Part shown: in pieces, positions 1 through 7,743 of the stretch | Layout: each line of letters opens with the position of its first letter | Position numbering within the stretch: position 1 is the stretch's first letter | Assembly (NCBI RefSeq): GCF_004028155.1 | Contig: NZ_SBII01000007.1 | Span: forward strand, 1 to 64,000 | DNA: 64,000 bases | Direction: 5' to 3' | DNA from: Flavobacterium cerinum | GTDB lineage: Bacteria > Bacteroidota > Bacteroidia > Flavobacteriales > Flavobacteriaceae | Position numbers and translations under genes: made by a program | Notes under the pieces: model-generated | Told to the model about the DNA's origin: nothing | Seen by the model: only the letters and a program-made list of their open reading frames with translations | Databases searched by the model: none

Positions 1-390
1 TCGGACCTGTAATTCCTTGTATTCCCTGTGCTCCTTTAAGCGCATTTATAAAATCGGTTTCTGTTCCTGTTCCGCCATTGTCAAGCCAAACCTGATAAGC
101 ACTGATACCATTAGCTCCTGATGCGCCTGTATTACCAACAATACCATGAACTCCTTGGAGTCCCTGAAGTCCAACCGGACCTATCGGACCTGTAATTCCT
201 TGTATTCCCTGTGCTCCTTTAAGCGCATTTATAAAATCGGTTTCTGTTCCTGTTCCGCCATTGTCAAGCCAAACCTGATAAGCACTGATACCATTAGCTC
301 CTGATGCGCCGGTATTACCAACAATACCTTGAACTCCTTGGAGTCCCTGAAGTCCAACCGGACCTATCGGACCTATAATTCCTTGTATAC
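1..390 (-). repeat. 183-bp in-frame tandem repeat (61-residue unit)
   Basis: Units begin at 1, 184 and 367 with TCGGACCT, exactly 183 bp apart. The first two complete units are nearly identical; the third diverges after about 20 bases. Each encodes a Gly-X-Y run plus one [13 protein letters not shown] module. The array continues leftwards out of the window, so the copy number is not known. The repeat is coding (left collagen-like gene), not intergenic. Confidence 0.9.
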
Positions 391-1012
391 CTTGCAGACC
401 AGTATCTCCTGTTGCGCCTGTCGCTCCTATCGGACCTTGTGGACCCACAGGACCTGGAACACCCTGAGCTCCCGCAACACCTGGAATACCTTGCGGACCA
501 GCTGGCCCTGTTGCACCTGTGCTTCCCGGAGGTCCTACAGGTCCATTTACTCCCGTTTGTCCTTTTGGTCCGGCTGGTCCTTGCGGACCCATTTCGCCCT
601 GAGGTCCTGCCGGGCTATTCGCTGCATACAAAGCATAAGGCACACTCATCAGTTCTGTTATAACTTCAATAGGATAATCGTTCCCTCCTGCCGGATCGGT
701 TTCTGCTTTTATAAAGTAAGGTCCGGCTGACCAATCTATCGCTGAGAACTGACCCATCTGTTGCGTACCTTCGCCTATCTTTAAACTCACAAGTCCGTTA
801 TCATTGGTTGATTTATGATGGATCTCGCCATATACGCGTGTTCCGTCTTCCGATCCTTTTAATAACGATATCCGTACTTTAACCTGGGACTTCTTTACAA
901 GTTTACCTTCGGGTGTTCTCACCACCGACTGGTAGCTCATTTTTTGAGGTGCCTGCGCAAACAGCGAAATGCTGAACAGCAGTAATGATATGAAAAGTAA
1001 ATTTTTTATCAT
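1..1012 (-). CDS. collagen-like repeat protein, left copy (3' end outside window)
   Basis: This is the N-terminal 337 codons of a secreted collagen-like protein that continues past the left edge. It starts with a hydrophobic signal peptide ([20 protein letters not shown]), then a Bacteroidetes-type N-terminal domain of about 115 residues ending in SVPYALYA, then Gly-X-Y repeats. Modules of the form GISAYQVWL...GTETDFIN, similar to spacers in phage tail-fibre collagen-like proteins, sit between the Gly-X-Y stretches. The start codon overlaps the stop of the preceding gene as ATGA (1009-1012), so the two are translationally coupled. The first part is nucleotide-identical over long stretches to the gene starting at 3976. 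The role is unknown; a surface-exposed or structural protein is inferred. The C-terminus cannot be judged here. Confidence 0.85.
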   Translation of the reverse strand, partial: MIKNLLFISLLLFSISLFAQAPQKMSYQSVVRTPEGKLVKKSQVKVRISLLKGSEDGTRVYGEIHHKSTNDNGLVSLKIGEGTQQMGQFSAIDWSAGPYFIKAETDPAGGNDYPIEVITELMSVPYALYAANSPAGPQGEMGPQGPAGPKGQTGVNGPVGPPGSTGATGPAGPQGIPGVAGAQGVPGPVGPQGPIGATGATGDTGLQGIQGIIGPIGPVGLQGLQGVQGIVGNTGASGANGISAYQVWLDNGGTGTETDFINALKGAQGIQGITGPIGPVGLQGLQGVHGIVGNTGASGANGISAYQVWLDNGGTGTETDFINALKGAQGIQGITGP

Positions 1013-1479
1013 GGGGCTTTCTTTATGATCTTAAACGTTTTAAGTGTAGTTGTTCCGGTATTGACCCTTAAAATATAGGTGGCACTTGCATAGTCCTCCA
1101 TCGATATTACCGTGTCGTTCTTTTTTATAAGCTTGTTTTCCAACACCCTGCCATTCATATCAAAAAGATGAAAGCTCAAAGGTCTCAGATCAATATTTTC
1201 AATGTGTAAGTTTATGGTTGATACCGTTGGATTTGGCGATACAACAGCCGAGAAATCGCCACGGATCTCTACTTCTTCTATCTCAAAAATTTCAAATGAA
1301 TGCTGTACTCCCTGATGAATACTCCCTACTAAATTTGCACCTGATTCATAATCAATCTGCCCAACAGAAAAGCTATTACTTTGGGCATCTCCTCCCCCCG
1401 CAGTGAAACCTTCCTGAGCATTACAAAAAGTGATGCATCCCACAGAAAGAACAAACAAACTAACAATTTTTATATTCAT
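500..1479 (-). repeat. left arm of a tandem gene-pair duplication
   Basis: This segment matches 3464-4443 at a constant offset of 2964 bp. Bases from about 500 to 1224 appear identical by eye; a few substitutions appear beyond that, within the small T9SS-sorted gene. It covers the whole small gene and the N-terminal domain of the collagen-like gene. Outside it the two copies diverge into different repeat arrays. Confidence 0.9.
1009..1479 (-). CDS. small T9SS type A sorting-domain protein, left copy
   Basis: A 156-residue exported protein. Residues 1-21 form a signal peptide ending in CNAQ. Residues 22-65 form a short Bacteroidetes domain with the pattern SFSVGQIDY...GVQHSFEI. The rest, about 75-156, is a T9SS type A sorting domain (VSPNP..., LFDMNGRVL, YILRV, final KTFKIIKK). 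T9SS sorting domains direct passage across the outer membrane and anchoring or release at the surface. There is almost no passenger domain, so the protein may act as a partner of the collagen-like protein encoded just downstream (ATGA overlap); that partnership is inferred from gene order, which is conserved in the second copy. Confidence 0.85.
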   Translation of the reverse strand: MNIKIVSLFVLSVGCITFCNAQEGFTAGGGDAQSNSFSVGQIDYESGANLVGSIHQGVQHSFEIFEIEEVEIRGDFSAVVSPNPTVSTINLHIENIDLRPLSFHLFDMNGRVLENKLIKKNDTVISMEDYASATYILRVNTGTTTLKTFKIIKKAP

Positions 1480-1514
1480 AGGTAAGCCACTGTTTAACAG
1501 TAAGATATTTTTTG

Positions 1515-1522
1515 CAAATATA
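1515..1522 (-). promoter_or_regulatory. -7 promoter element TATATTTG
   Basis: On the minus strand this reads TATATTTG, a match to the Bacteroidetes -7 consensus TAnnTTTG, about 35 bp upstream of the small T9SS-sorted gene. An equivalent element precedes the right copy. No clear -33 TTG was found. Confidence 0.55.
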
Positions 1523-1601
1523 GAAGCATAATTTAGATTATAAATAAAAAGTTAAATTATAATTTATTATTATTTTTGTAGGAATTTAAATAATTTACAA
1601 T

Positions 1602-1652
1602 GTTATTTAATAAAAAAGAGTGGTTTTTAGCCACTCCTTTTTATTAAATAAC
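1602..1652 (-). terminator. long-stem terminator after the right collagen-like gene
   Basis: A near-perfect inverted repeat with arms of about 22 bases: GTTATTTAATAAAAA plus GAGTGG pairs with CCACTC plus TTTTTATTAAATAAC around a TTTTTAG loop. It lies 39 bp after the stop of the collagen-like gene at 1691 and has T-rich flanks in both directions. A second small hairpin (ATTGCTCT/AGAGCAAT, 1653-1677) lies between it and the stop codon. Confidence 0.8.
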
Positions 1653-1690
1653 ATTGCTCTTTCAGAGATAGAGCAATTATATAATTCCAA

Positions 1691-3976
1691 TTAAAAACTC
1701 CTTACCGGACGGAATTTGTATAACAAATTTTTCAATGCAGCCATATTACCTAATGGAGAATTGGCATTTACGATTTTTGCGGCATTATTAGCTAATTCAG
1801 TTGAACAATAATAATAACCATTAAATGATGCACTGCCTATTGCTACTTTGTTTTCAGAAAGTCGTAATAATTCATCCAGGCTAGGCAGATACCAGTCGCT
1901 GTATCCGTCCAATATTAAGTCATTGCATACTCTTGCACATGTACTGGCAGCAGCGCAGTTGGCATTAACGATAGCAGTAGTATTAGTCTGCCCGGATCCT
2001 ATTGCCGCAGAAGTACCTATAAGAGTGGTATCACATCCCCAGCCAAATGGCCCATAATCATTTTCTGTAATAATTATTCCATGCTGAACGGCAGGATCAT
2101 AACCAACATCACCAGGCTTAAGCAAATAACCAATCTTTCCTCCTTGGTAGCTATCGCCAATAGCAAGGATCACTACTGCCGCAGTTCCGCCTGTCATGTT
2201 GGTCCACTCTGTATCATTATGCACCTGTAACTCGCCTTTTGTACCACAGTTATTACACCATATTACCAATCCAGCAACCGGAGACACTATAGCGTTACGT
2301 TGTGCATAAGTCATTCGTGGAGGCAGGAAACCCTGTACTGTGGAGGCAACTTCCAGCTTTGCCGAAGTGGCAGGCGTTAGCGTACCCACTCCTACAGAGC
2401 CGCCGTTGTTATATATGTTTCCGTTATTTATTACCCATGCAGTACCATCCCAGTAAGCTGTAGCCCCTGTTTGTGTAGAATTGGGCAGTAAACCCTGCAT
2501 ACCAGTTGCACCTGTTAAGCCAATTGCGCCTGTAGCGCCTATCATACCCTGAGGACCGATAGGTCCTGCGATACCCTGGATTCCCTGTATTCCTTGCGGA
2601 CCCGTCAAGCCAGTTGCACCTGTTAAACCAATTGCGCCTGTAGCACCTATCATACCCTGAGGACCGATAGGTCCTGCGACACCTTGGATTCCCTGTATTC
2701 CTTGCGGACCCATCAAGCCAGTTGCACCTGTTAAACCAATTGCGCCTGTAGCACCTATCATGCCTTGAGGACCGATAGGTCCTGCGATACCCTGGATTCC
2801 CTGTATTCCTTGCGGACCCGTCAAGCCAGTTGCACCTGTTAAACCAATTGCGCCTGTAGCACCTATCATGCCTTGAGGACCGATAGGTCCTGCGACACCT
2901 TGGATTCCCTGTATTCCTTGCGGACCCGTCAAGCCAGTTGCACCTGTTAAACCAATTGTGCCTGTAGCACCTATCATACCCTGAGGACCGATAGGTCCTG
3001 CGATACCCTGGATTCCCTGTACTCCTTTAAGGAAGTTTATAAAGTCGGTTTCAGTTCCTGATCCTCCATTGGCAAGCCAAACCTGGTAGGCACTAATGCC
3101 GTTTGTTCCATCTATACCTGCTGCGCCTGTTGCTCCTACAGCACCTGCAACACCCTGCGGGCCTGATATCCCGGGAGTACCCTGCTGTCCTTCGGGTCCG
3201 GTTGCGCCGGTTACACCTACCATACCTTGTGGACCTATAGGTCCGGCAACGCCTTGGAAGCCTTGAATTCCCTGCGCTCCCTTAAGGAAGTTTATAAAGT
3301 CCGTTTCAGTTCCTGATCCGCCGTTGGCAAGCCAAACCTGGTAGGCACTAATGCCGTTTGTTCCACTTACACCTGCAGTTCCCTGTATTCCGGGAACTCC
3401 CTGAATACCTTGAATACCCTGTGATCCTGCTATGCCCGGAATACCTTGTATTCCATGCGGACCGGCTGGCCCTGTTGCACCTGTGCTTCCCGGAGGTCCT
3501 ACAGGTCCATTTACTCCCGTTTGTCCTTTTGGTCCGGCTGGTCCTTGCGGACCCATTTCGCCCTGAGGTCCTGCCGGGCTATTCGCTGCATACAAAGCAT
3601 AAGGCACACTCATCAGTTCTGTTATAACTTCAATAGGATAATCGTTCCCTCCTGCCGGATCGGTTTCTGCTTTTATAAAGTAAGGTCCGGCTGACCAATC
3701 TATCGCTGAGAACTGACCCATCTGTTGCGTACCTTCGCCTATCTTTAAACTCACAAGTCCGTTATCATTGGTTGATTTATGATGGATCTCGCCATATACG
3801 CGTGTTCCGTCTTCCGATCCTTTTAATAACGATATCCGTACTTTAACCTGGGACTTCTTTACAAGTTTACCTTCGGGTGTTCTCACCACCGACTGGTAGC
3901 TCATTTTTTGAGGTGCCTGCGCAAACAGCGAAATGCTGAACAGCAGTAATGATATGAAAAGTAAATTTTTTATCAT
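1691..3976 (-). CDS. collagen-like repeat protein with C-terminal DUF1566-like domain
   Basis: A complete 761-residue secreted protein. In order: signal peptide (1-20); Bacteroidetes N-terminal domain (20-130) ending SVPYALYA; Gly-X-Y collagen-like region (about 134-500) with two [13 protein letters not shown]...FINFLKG modules and five near-identical 36-residue units; a linker with SVGVGTLTP and QGFLPPRMT typical of Flavobacteria surface proteins; and a C-terminal domain (about 600-761) with [17 protein letters not shown] and a final KFRPVRSF, as in DUF1566/Lcl C-terminal domains. Lcl-type proteins bind host or surface polymers; here function is unknown. No T9SS sorting domain of its own is seen, unlike its ATGA-coupled upstream partner (3973-4443). 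Confidence 0.88.
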   Translation of the reverse strand: MIKNLLFISLLLFSISLFAQAPQKMSYQSVVRTPEGKLVKKSQVKVRISLLKGSEDGTRVYGEIHHKSTNDNGLVSLKIGEGTQQMGQFSAIDWSAGPYFIKAETDPAGGNDYPIEVITELMSVPYALYAANSPAGPQGEMGPQGPAGPKGQTGVNGPVGPPGSTGATGPAGPHGIQGIPGIAGSQGIQGIQGVPGIQGTAGVSGTNGISAYQVWLANGGSGTETDFINFLKGAQGIQGFQGVAGPIGPQGMVGVTGATGPEGQQGTPGISGPQGVAGAVGATGAAGIDGTNGISAYQVWLANGGSGTETDFINFLKGVQGIQGIAGPIGPQGMIGATGTIGLTGATGLTGPQGIQGIQGVAGPIGPQGMIGATGAIGLTGATGLTGPQGIQGIQGIAGPIGPQGMIGATGAIGLTGATGLMGPQGIQGIQGVAGPIGPQGMIGATGAIGLTGATGLTGPQGIQGIQGIAGPIGPQGMIGATGAIGLTGATGMQGLLPNSTQTGATAYWDGTAWVINNGNIYNNGGSVGVGTLTPATSAKLEVASTVQGFLPPRMTYAQRNAIVSPVAGLVIWCNNCGTKGELQVHNDTEWTNMTGGTAAVVILAIGDSYQGGKIGYLLKPGDVGYDPAVQHGIIITENDYGPFGWGCDTTLIGTSAAIGSGQTNTTAIVNANCAAASTCARVCNDLILDGYSDWYLPSLDELLRLSENKVAIGSASFNGYYYCSTELANNAAKIVNANSPLGNMAALKNLLYKFRPVRSF
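2499..3021 (-). repeat. 108-bp in-frame tandem repeat, five copies
   Basis: Units start at 2543, 2651, 2759, 2867 and 2975, exactly 108 bp apart, with only a few substitutions between copies. Each encodes 36 residues of Gly-X-Y ([10 protein letters not shown]..., [13 protein letters not shown]...). High copy-to-copy identity points to recent expansion by slippage or recombination. The left gene instead carries a 183-bp unit. Confidence 0.93.
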
Positions 3977-4443
3977 GGGGCTTTCTTTATGATCTTAAAC
4001 GTTTTAAGTGTAGTTGTTCCGGTATTGACCCTTAAAATATAGGTGGCACTTGCATAGTCCTCCATCGATATTACCGTGTCGTTCTTTTTTATAAGCTTGT
4101 TTTCCAACACCCTGCCATTCATATCAAAAAGATGAAAGCTCAAAGGTCTCAGATCAATATTTTCAATGTGTAAGTTTATGGTTGATACCGTTGGATTTGG
4201 CGATACAACAGCCGAGAAATCGCCGCGGATCTCTATTTCTTCTATCTCAAAAATTTCAAATGAATGCTGTACTCCCTGATGAATACTCCCTACTAAATTT
4301 GCACCTGATTCATAATCGATCTGCCCCACAGAAAAGCTATTACTTTGGGCATCTCCTCCCCCCGCAGTGAAACCTTGCTGGGCGTTACAAAAAGTAATGC
4401 ATCCCAAAGAAAGAAAAATAAGGATGGTAATTTTCACATTCAT
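3464..4443 (-). repeat. right arm of a tandem gene-pair duplication
   Basis: Matches 500-1479 at a constant offset of 2964 bp, including the ATGA junction between the two genes. The differences I see are confined mainly to the 5' part of the small T9SS-sorted gene. Confidence 0.9.
3973..4443 (-). CDS. small T9SS type A sorting-domain protein, right copy
   Basis: A 156-residue paralogue of the protein at 1009-1479, with signal peptide (MNVKITILIFLSLGCITFC), the SFSVGQIDY...GVQHSFEI region and the same C-terminal sorting domain. The open frame extends to a TTG at 4449, but the ATG at 4443 aligns exactly with the start of the left copy and is preferred. Most differences from the left copy are in the signal peptide; the mature proteins are nearly identical. 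It is ATGA-coupled to the collagen-like gene at 3976. Confidence 0.85.
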   Translation of the reverse strand: MNVKITILIFLSLGCITFCNAQQGFTAGGGDAQSNSFSVGQIDYESGANLVGSIHQGVQHSFEIFEIEEIEIRGDFSAVVSPNPTVSTINLHIENIDLRPLSFHLFDMNGRVLENKLIKKNDTVISMEDYASATYILRVNTGTTTLKTFKIIKKAP

Positions 4444-4463
4444 AAGCAATAAGATATTTCTCG

Positions 4464-4471
4464 CAAATATA
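4464..4471 (-). promoter_or_regulatory. -7 promoter element TATATTTG
   Basis: TATATTTG on the minus strand, 20 bp before the ATG at 4443, in the same relative setting as the element at 1515-1522. A leader of roughly 15 nt is implied. Confidence 0.55.
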
Positions 4472-4573
4472 GAATATAATTTAAGTACTTACCAAAAAAC
4501 CAAGTTATTATCATAATTTATCGACATATGATATGATTTTGTTTCTCTTTAAGAATACACCACAGCTTATAAC

Positions 4574-4604
4574 AAAAAGGAGCGGTTAAAAACCACTCCT
4601 TTTA
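4574..4604 (-). terminator. terminator after the DUF1508 gene
   Basis: AAAAGGAG(C/T)GGTT and AACCACTCCTTTT form a 13-bp stem with one mismatch around a short A loop, flanked by A and T tracts. It follows the stop at 4628 by about 25 bp. Confidence 0.75.
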
Positions 4605-4627
4605 TACTATATATTCTCTTTTATGTT

Positions 4628-5011
4628 TTAATCCATTTCTCCTGCTTCCAGGAAAACAGCATCGGCATCCGGGAATGCAAATTCATTTTCGGAGAAGTCC
4701 AATAGCTCAGCAATAGGGGCATATTTATTGATCTCATCAATCCCCTTTTTCAGTCTTAGTTCGGTAGAATATTTACGGCTGGTAGCCAATACAAGTCCGC
4801 CTTTAGACAGCCTGAAAAAATACTTGCCGGAAGCAGTTCCGTTTTTTGTAAAAGCAAACAGTCCTATATTTTCTTTGATCGCAGCAATCATCAGTTCACA
4901 GTCAGACTTTTGCTTACAACTGATGCTTGTAAAAATCGTTTTTCCTTTTCTGGATGTAAAAACAAATTTATACTCGCCGTTAAATCGTTTGCTAATTACA
5001 AACATCCCCAT
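4628..5011 (-). CDS. DUF1508 (YegP-like) protein
   Basis: A 127-residue cytoplasmic protein made of two DUF1508 repeats. The first (about 3-55) has the pattern FNGEYKFVFTSRKGKTIFTS, and the second (about 60-110) has GKYFFRLSKGGLVLATSRKYST...GIDEI, the typical tandem architecture of YegP. The biochemical role of the family is not established. An acidic tail of about 20 residues follows the second repeat. The gene stands alone, with a terminator behind it and an unusual inverted repeat in its apparent leader. Confidence 0.85.
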   Translation of the reverse strand: MGMFVISKRFNGEYKFVFTSRKGKTIFTSISCKQKSDCELMIAAIKENIGLFAFTKNGTASGKYFFRLSKGGLVLATSRKYSTELRLKKGIDEINKYAPIAELLDFSENEFAFPDADAVFLEAGEMD

Positions 5012-5032
5012 AGTTATCTCAATTTTTTAACC

Positions 5033-5076
5033 CGAAAATCCGGTTCAGAAATTAAAATATCTGAACCGGATTTTCG
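5033..5076. other. perfect 17-bp inverted repeat
   Basis: CGAAAATCCGGTTCAGA (5033-5049) and its exact complement (5060-5076) flank a 10-nt AT loop. It lies between the DUF1508 start (5011) and a candidate -7 element (5092-5099), so it would fold in that gene's 5' leader. It also has the A-tract/T-tract shape of a bidirectional terminator and could end transcripts from 5244-5453. Confidence 0.7.
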
Positions 5077-5091
5077 CTGATTTTGATATCG

Positions 5092-5099
5092 CAAAGCTA
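5092..5099 (-). promoter_or_regulatory. candidate -7 element TAGCTTTG
   Basis: TAGCTTTG on the minus strand matches TAnnTTTG. If used, transcription of the DUF1508 gene starts just before the 17-bp hairpin. No -33 TTG is evident. Confidence 0.35.
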
Positions 5100-5243
5100 A
5101 ACAAAATCAAATGAATTTAAGCCTGTATATCCCACAGTAAAGCATTATTTTATTAACAGTATAGACTTCCTCCCTTACTGTATCAGTAAAGATTTCCTAA
5201 TCAGAAAGGTATGAAAAGCTTGTCTCTAAAGAGAGAAATTGTA

Positions 5244-5453
5244 TTAGGCGCTTAGTGCTATCTGAGGATAAATTTCCCTTAATTTCTTTTTAAAGTTTAT
5301 CATTGCCTGCTCGGTATCCGATAGGATCTTATAACGTGATCCGGATTCATAAGCTGTTCTTTCGAATGCAATGTTATTTCTTTTTAACAATCTCTCAATA
5401 AGGTCGTGGTCGATAACGTGTTTGTACAGCGTTCTAAAAATAGTGATGTGCAT
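5244..5453 (-). CDS. small hypothetical protein
   Basis: A 69-residue soluble, basic protein with no signal peptide or membrane segment. The predicted pattern is an N-terminal strand/helix (MHITIFRTLYKHVIDHDLIERLLK), a short central part, and a charged C-terminal helix (NFKKKLREIYPQ). I do not recognise the family. It is kept because it has an ATG start, balanced composition and its own intergenic space, but it is a single short ORF without supporting context. Confidence 0.5.
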   Translation of the reverse strand: MHITIFRTLYKHVIDHDLIERLLKRNNIAFERTAYESGSRYKILSDTEQAMINFKKKLREIYPQIALSA

Positions 5454-5750
5454 GGCTTTACTTTTTTGGATTAGTTAAAATATGCTAAGGGTTCTGGTTT
5501 GTCCTGTTTCACTCAGGAAGCAATCTCTTTCATAAAATTACAGAGAATCTTTTTTAAGAGGATTAGCCTTAATAAAAATTTAGCATTTGCCTATTTTTTA
5601 AGAAAGTAGAAATAAAAACATAAACCATAGATTTACAGTACATTGAGAATTATTTAGATTTAAAAACATATGTATCTTTACGTTATATTGTTTATTTATT
5701 AATGTCTGATATGAGAGTGTTTTTATGTCAATTTTTTCTTCCATTTAAAA
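5454..5750. other. non-coding AT-rich interval
   Basis: About 300 bp with no credible gene. A TATCTTTA (close to TAnnTTTG) occurs near 5671-5678 on the plus strand, but the only downstream plus frame runs antisense through the terminator and the secreted-protein gene. Confidence 0.5.
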
Positions 5751-5785
5751 TAACAAAGAGCGGCCAAAAAAGCCGCTCTTTGTTA
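5751..5785 (-). terminator. terminator after the small secreted protein
   Basis: TAACAAAGAGCGGC pairs perfectly with GCCGCTCTTTGTTA around CAAAAAA. It lies 20 bp after the stop at 5806. Confidence 0.85.
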
Positions 5786-5805
5786 TACAATATAATAATT
5801 GCTTA

Positions 5806-6132
5806 TTATACCGTCACTTCTTTGATAAATTCACCATTGCTTTTGTATAGTGCAGTGACATCTTTACCGTCTTTTGTCAAAACAAGTTTATACTCGGTAC
5901 CATCTGTAGAGGCAAGTGCTTCTACTAACGAGTAATCTTTATACTTTGCAACCGCTTGTTTTAGTACGTCTGGTGCTATTTGCGATTGTTCGATTTTTTT
6001 GTATTCTTTCTCCTGATCTACAGAAGCAGTTGTTGCTGTTGTATTAGATAAAGCTGTAGTACTTCCAGTTTCTGTTTGTGCGTTAGCGGCAAATGCCAGT
6101 AACATTGCGGCTGATAAAAATAAATTTTTCAT
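5806..6132 (-). CDS. small secreted PepSY-like protein
   Basis: A 108-residue exported protein. Residues 1-18 are a signal peptide (MKNLFLSAAMLLAFAANAQ). Residues 20-45 are a Thr/Ser/Ala-rich linker. The C-terminal part (about 48-108), from QIAPDVLKQAVAKY to YKLVLTKDGK...YKSNGEFIKE, resembles the BLIP/PepSY-like fold common in small periplasmic proteins of Bacteroidetes. The function of these proteins is not known. The gene is monocistronic with its own terminator. Confidence 0.7.
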   Translation of the reverse strand: MKNLFLSAAMLLAFAANAQTETGSTTALSNTTATTASVDQEKEYKKIEQSQIAPDVLKQAVAKYKDYSLVEALASTDGTEYKLVLTKDGKDVTALYKSNGEFIKEVTV

Positions 6133-6349
6133 GATATATATTATTTTGGTATTAAACTGCTATAACCTATGAAACAATTGTACCAAAACATGAAAAAAAA
6201 CATTTAAGCACTGTAAATCAATACATTATGTTTTTTGTGTAAAATCATAAATTTTGAGGAATTCCACACTTTATTGTAGAAAGTACTCAAAGAACAAGTG
6301 CTTTTATATCGTATATGCTTTCAATATCTTTACTGAATAACTACGCAAT

Positions 6350-6823
6350 ATGAAAACACACAACTATGCTACCGCCATTAACTGGACAGGAAATACCGGA
6401 AAAGGCACTCAGAATTATACGGAATACAAAAGGGATTATTCAATTTCGGCAGAAGGCAAAACCGAAATTGCAGGTTCCAGCGATCCCGCTTTTCGTGGTG
6501 ATCCAACAAGATATAATCCGGAAGAATTACTGCTAGCATCACTATCCTCCTGCCATATGTTATGGTATTTACACCTGTGCGCCGAAGCTGGCGTGATCGT
6601 AACCACCTACAGCGATAATGCAACAGGTATAATGACCGAGACAGCAAATGGCAGCGGTAAGTTTACCGAAGTTACTTTACATCCTACGGTGACCGTTTCA
6701 GAAAGTACTATGGTTGAAAAGGCTAATAATCTTCATAAAAAAGCAAACGAATTTTGTTACATTGCCAACTCCTGTAATTTTCCTATTCATCATAAACCAG
6801 TATGCATAGCTAAAAAGAACTAA
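6350..6823 (+). CDS. OsmC family peroxiredoxin-like protein
   Basis: A 157-residue protein of the OsmC/Ohr superfamily, whose members reduce organic hydroperoxides with paired cysteines. The sequence shows the conserved NPEELLLASLSSCHM segment with Cys68 and a second cluster at Cys136 and Cys142 (EFCYIANSC). The extra cysteine near position 77 and the C-terminal CNFPIHHKPVC are unlike the minimal Ohr pattern, so the exact subgroup (YhfA-like or OsmC-like) is uncertain. Expected to be cytoplasmic. It is a single gene, convergent with the DinB-like gene and sharing a terminator with it. Confidence 0.85.
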   Translation: MKTHNYATAINWTGNTGKGTQNYTEYKRDYSISAEGKTEIAGSSDPAFRGDPTRYNPEELLLASLSSCHMLWYLHLCAEAGVIVTTYSDNATGIMTETANGSGKFTEVTLHPTVTVSESTMVEKANNLHKKANEFCYIANSCNFPIHHKPVCIAKKN

Positions 6824-6859
6824 AAACAAAGCCTCATAATTATGAGGCTTTGTTTTTTT
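6822..6859. terminator. bidirectional terminator between osmC-like and dinB-like genes
   Basis: AAAAACAAAGCCTCATAA pairs perfectly with TTATGAGGCTTTGTTTTT. It starts at the OsmC-like stop codon and ends 25 bp before the stop of the convergent gene, so it can serve both. Confidence 0.88.
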
Positions 6860-6883
6860 GACTGATTGATGTTGAACTCCTTA

Positions 6884-7384
6884 CTACCTCTCCCAAAAGT
6901 TAGGAGGTGCTATTCCTAATGAACGTAAGTAAACATATCCTTGCCCTCTATGGTGTATCTCGTTATCTATCAAATAAAAGATTATTCCCCATACCGGTCC
7001 TTCATATTGTCCAAAAGCAATCGTGGTTTCCTGAAAACGCTCTGGCGTAAGCATTGGCCACAGCCTGTTTATCTGGTTGGTTGTTTCATCCCATAAAGCC
7101 AGCAACTCCTCTTTGGTTTCCGGCATTCCTTCTCCGGTTGCATGGGGCAGTTCGTCAATAGCTTTCCATTGCTCCGTAACTATACCCTGTATACCAGGGT
7201 TGGCAAGATCTATCATTTCCATAGCCAAGCCAGAGAAAGGTCGCATGCCGCCTATGGTATGATTGAATAATTCTTTTTCAGGGAAAGCTTCGATTACTCT
7301 ACGTGTAAGGTTACGATGTCCCTGCCAGTGTCCAAAAAGGGCTTCGGGAGTGATCACTACTGCTGGTGCTGTTTTAGTTTCCAT
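6884..7384 (-). CDS. DinB superfamily protein
   Basis: A 166-residue member of the DinB/YfiT four-helix superfamily of putative metal-dependent transferases or hydrolases. Visible hallmarks are the first-helix histidine (ALFGHWQGHRNLTRRVIEAF) and the C-terminal NEIHHRGQGYVYLRSLGI segment, whose histidines would bind a divalent metal. The final PPNFWER ending is typical. The substrate is unknown; relatives include thiol transferases. No partner gene is adjacent. Confidence 0.85.
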   Translation of the reverse strand: METKTAPAVVITPEALFGHWQGHRNLTRRVIEAFPEKELFNHTIGGMRPFSGLAMEMIDLANPGIQGIVTEQWKAIDELPHATGEGMPETKEELLALWDETTNQINRLWPMLTPERFQETTIAFGQYEGPVWGIIFYLIDNEIHHRGQGYVYLRSLGIAPPNFWER

Positions 7385-7424
7385 AATTCTAAATGTTGTA
7401 AGTGGTTGTTGATTTATTACATAG

Positions 7425-7432
7425 CAAAATTA
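7425..7432 (-). promoter_or_regulatory. candidate -7 element TAATTTTG
   Basis: TAATTTTG on the minus strand, 40 bp upstream of the DinB-like ATG. A small palindrome TGACA(N6)TGTCA lies just upstream at 7444-7459 and could be an operator. Confidence 0.4.
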
Positions 7433-7743
7433 TGAACCCTTAGTGACAGCCCTATGTCAGCAGGTTTTTAAGATGTATCTTTTTTTATGATTATACTCAA
7501 AATTTGTTTCCTGCATCCTATAAATCTCTCGTTTATGAGTATCATTCCATTTTCAATCTGATTTTTAACAAAAAAAACAATGCTCTAATAAACAGCACAT
7601 TATGAAAAATAAATTCCCAAATAAATCTTAAAATCCAATTGACTGCTCCATTTGTGTTTTGTTTAGGCACAGTTGTTGGAAATACAATAATAACATTAAT
7701 CATAATCGGGATCATAACCCTAAGCTTAACCAAAACTAATAGT
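7433..7743. other. intergenic interval, no gene recognised
   Basis: It holds the TGACA/TGTCA palindrome at 7444-7459. The rest is AT-rich. A 63-codon minus-strand frame here lacks any protein-like features and overlaps the upstream region of the 7744 gene, so it is not called. Confidence 0.5.

Noticed and set aside
1..390. Regularly spaced repeats at the left edge as a CRISPR array
   Set aside because: The repeat unit is 183 bp with no unique spacers and lies in one open reading frame coding Gly-X-Y protein.
329..730. Plus-strand open frames across the collagen-like genes (also 412-663, 3358-3627, 3446-3694)
   Set aside because: They are antisense shadows created by the repetitive, GC-skewed collagen code; they recur in both gene copies and look unlike proteins.
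1..3976. Phage tail fibre identity for the collagen-like genes
   Set aside because: The Gly-X-Y and GISAYQVWL modules also occur in tail fibres, but signal peptides, a Bacteroidetes N-terminal domain, a T9SS partner and the absence of phage genes speak against it.
5702..5935. 77-codon plus-strand frame
   Set aside because: It runs through a strong terminator and antisense to the secreted PepSY-like gene.
7542..7733. 63-codon minus-strand frame
   Set aside because: AT-rich, hydrophobic low-complexity translation, no promoter, and it covers the upstream region of the 7744 gene.
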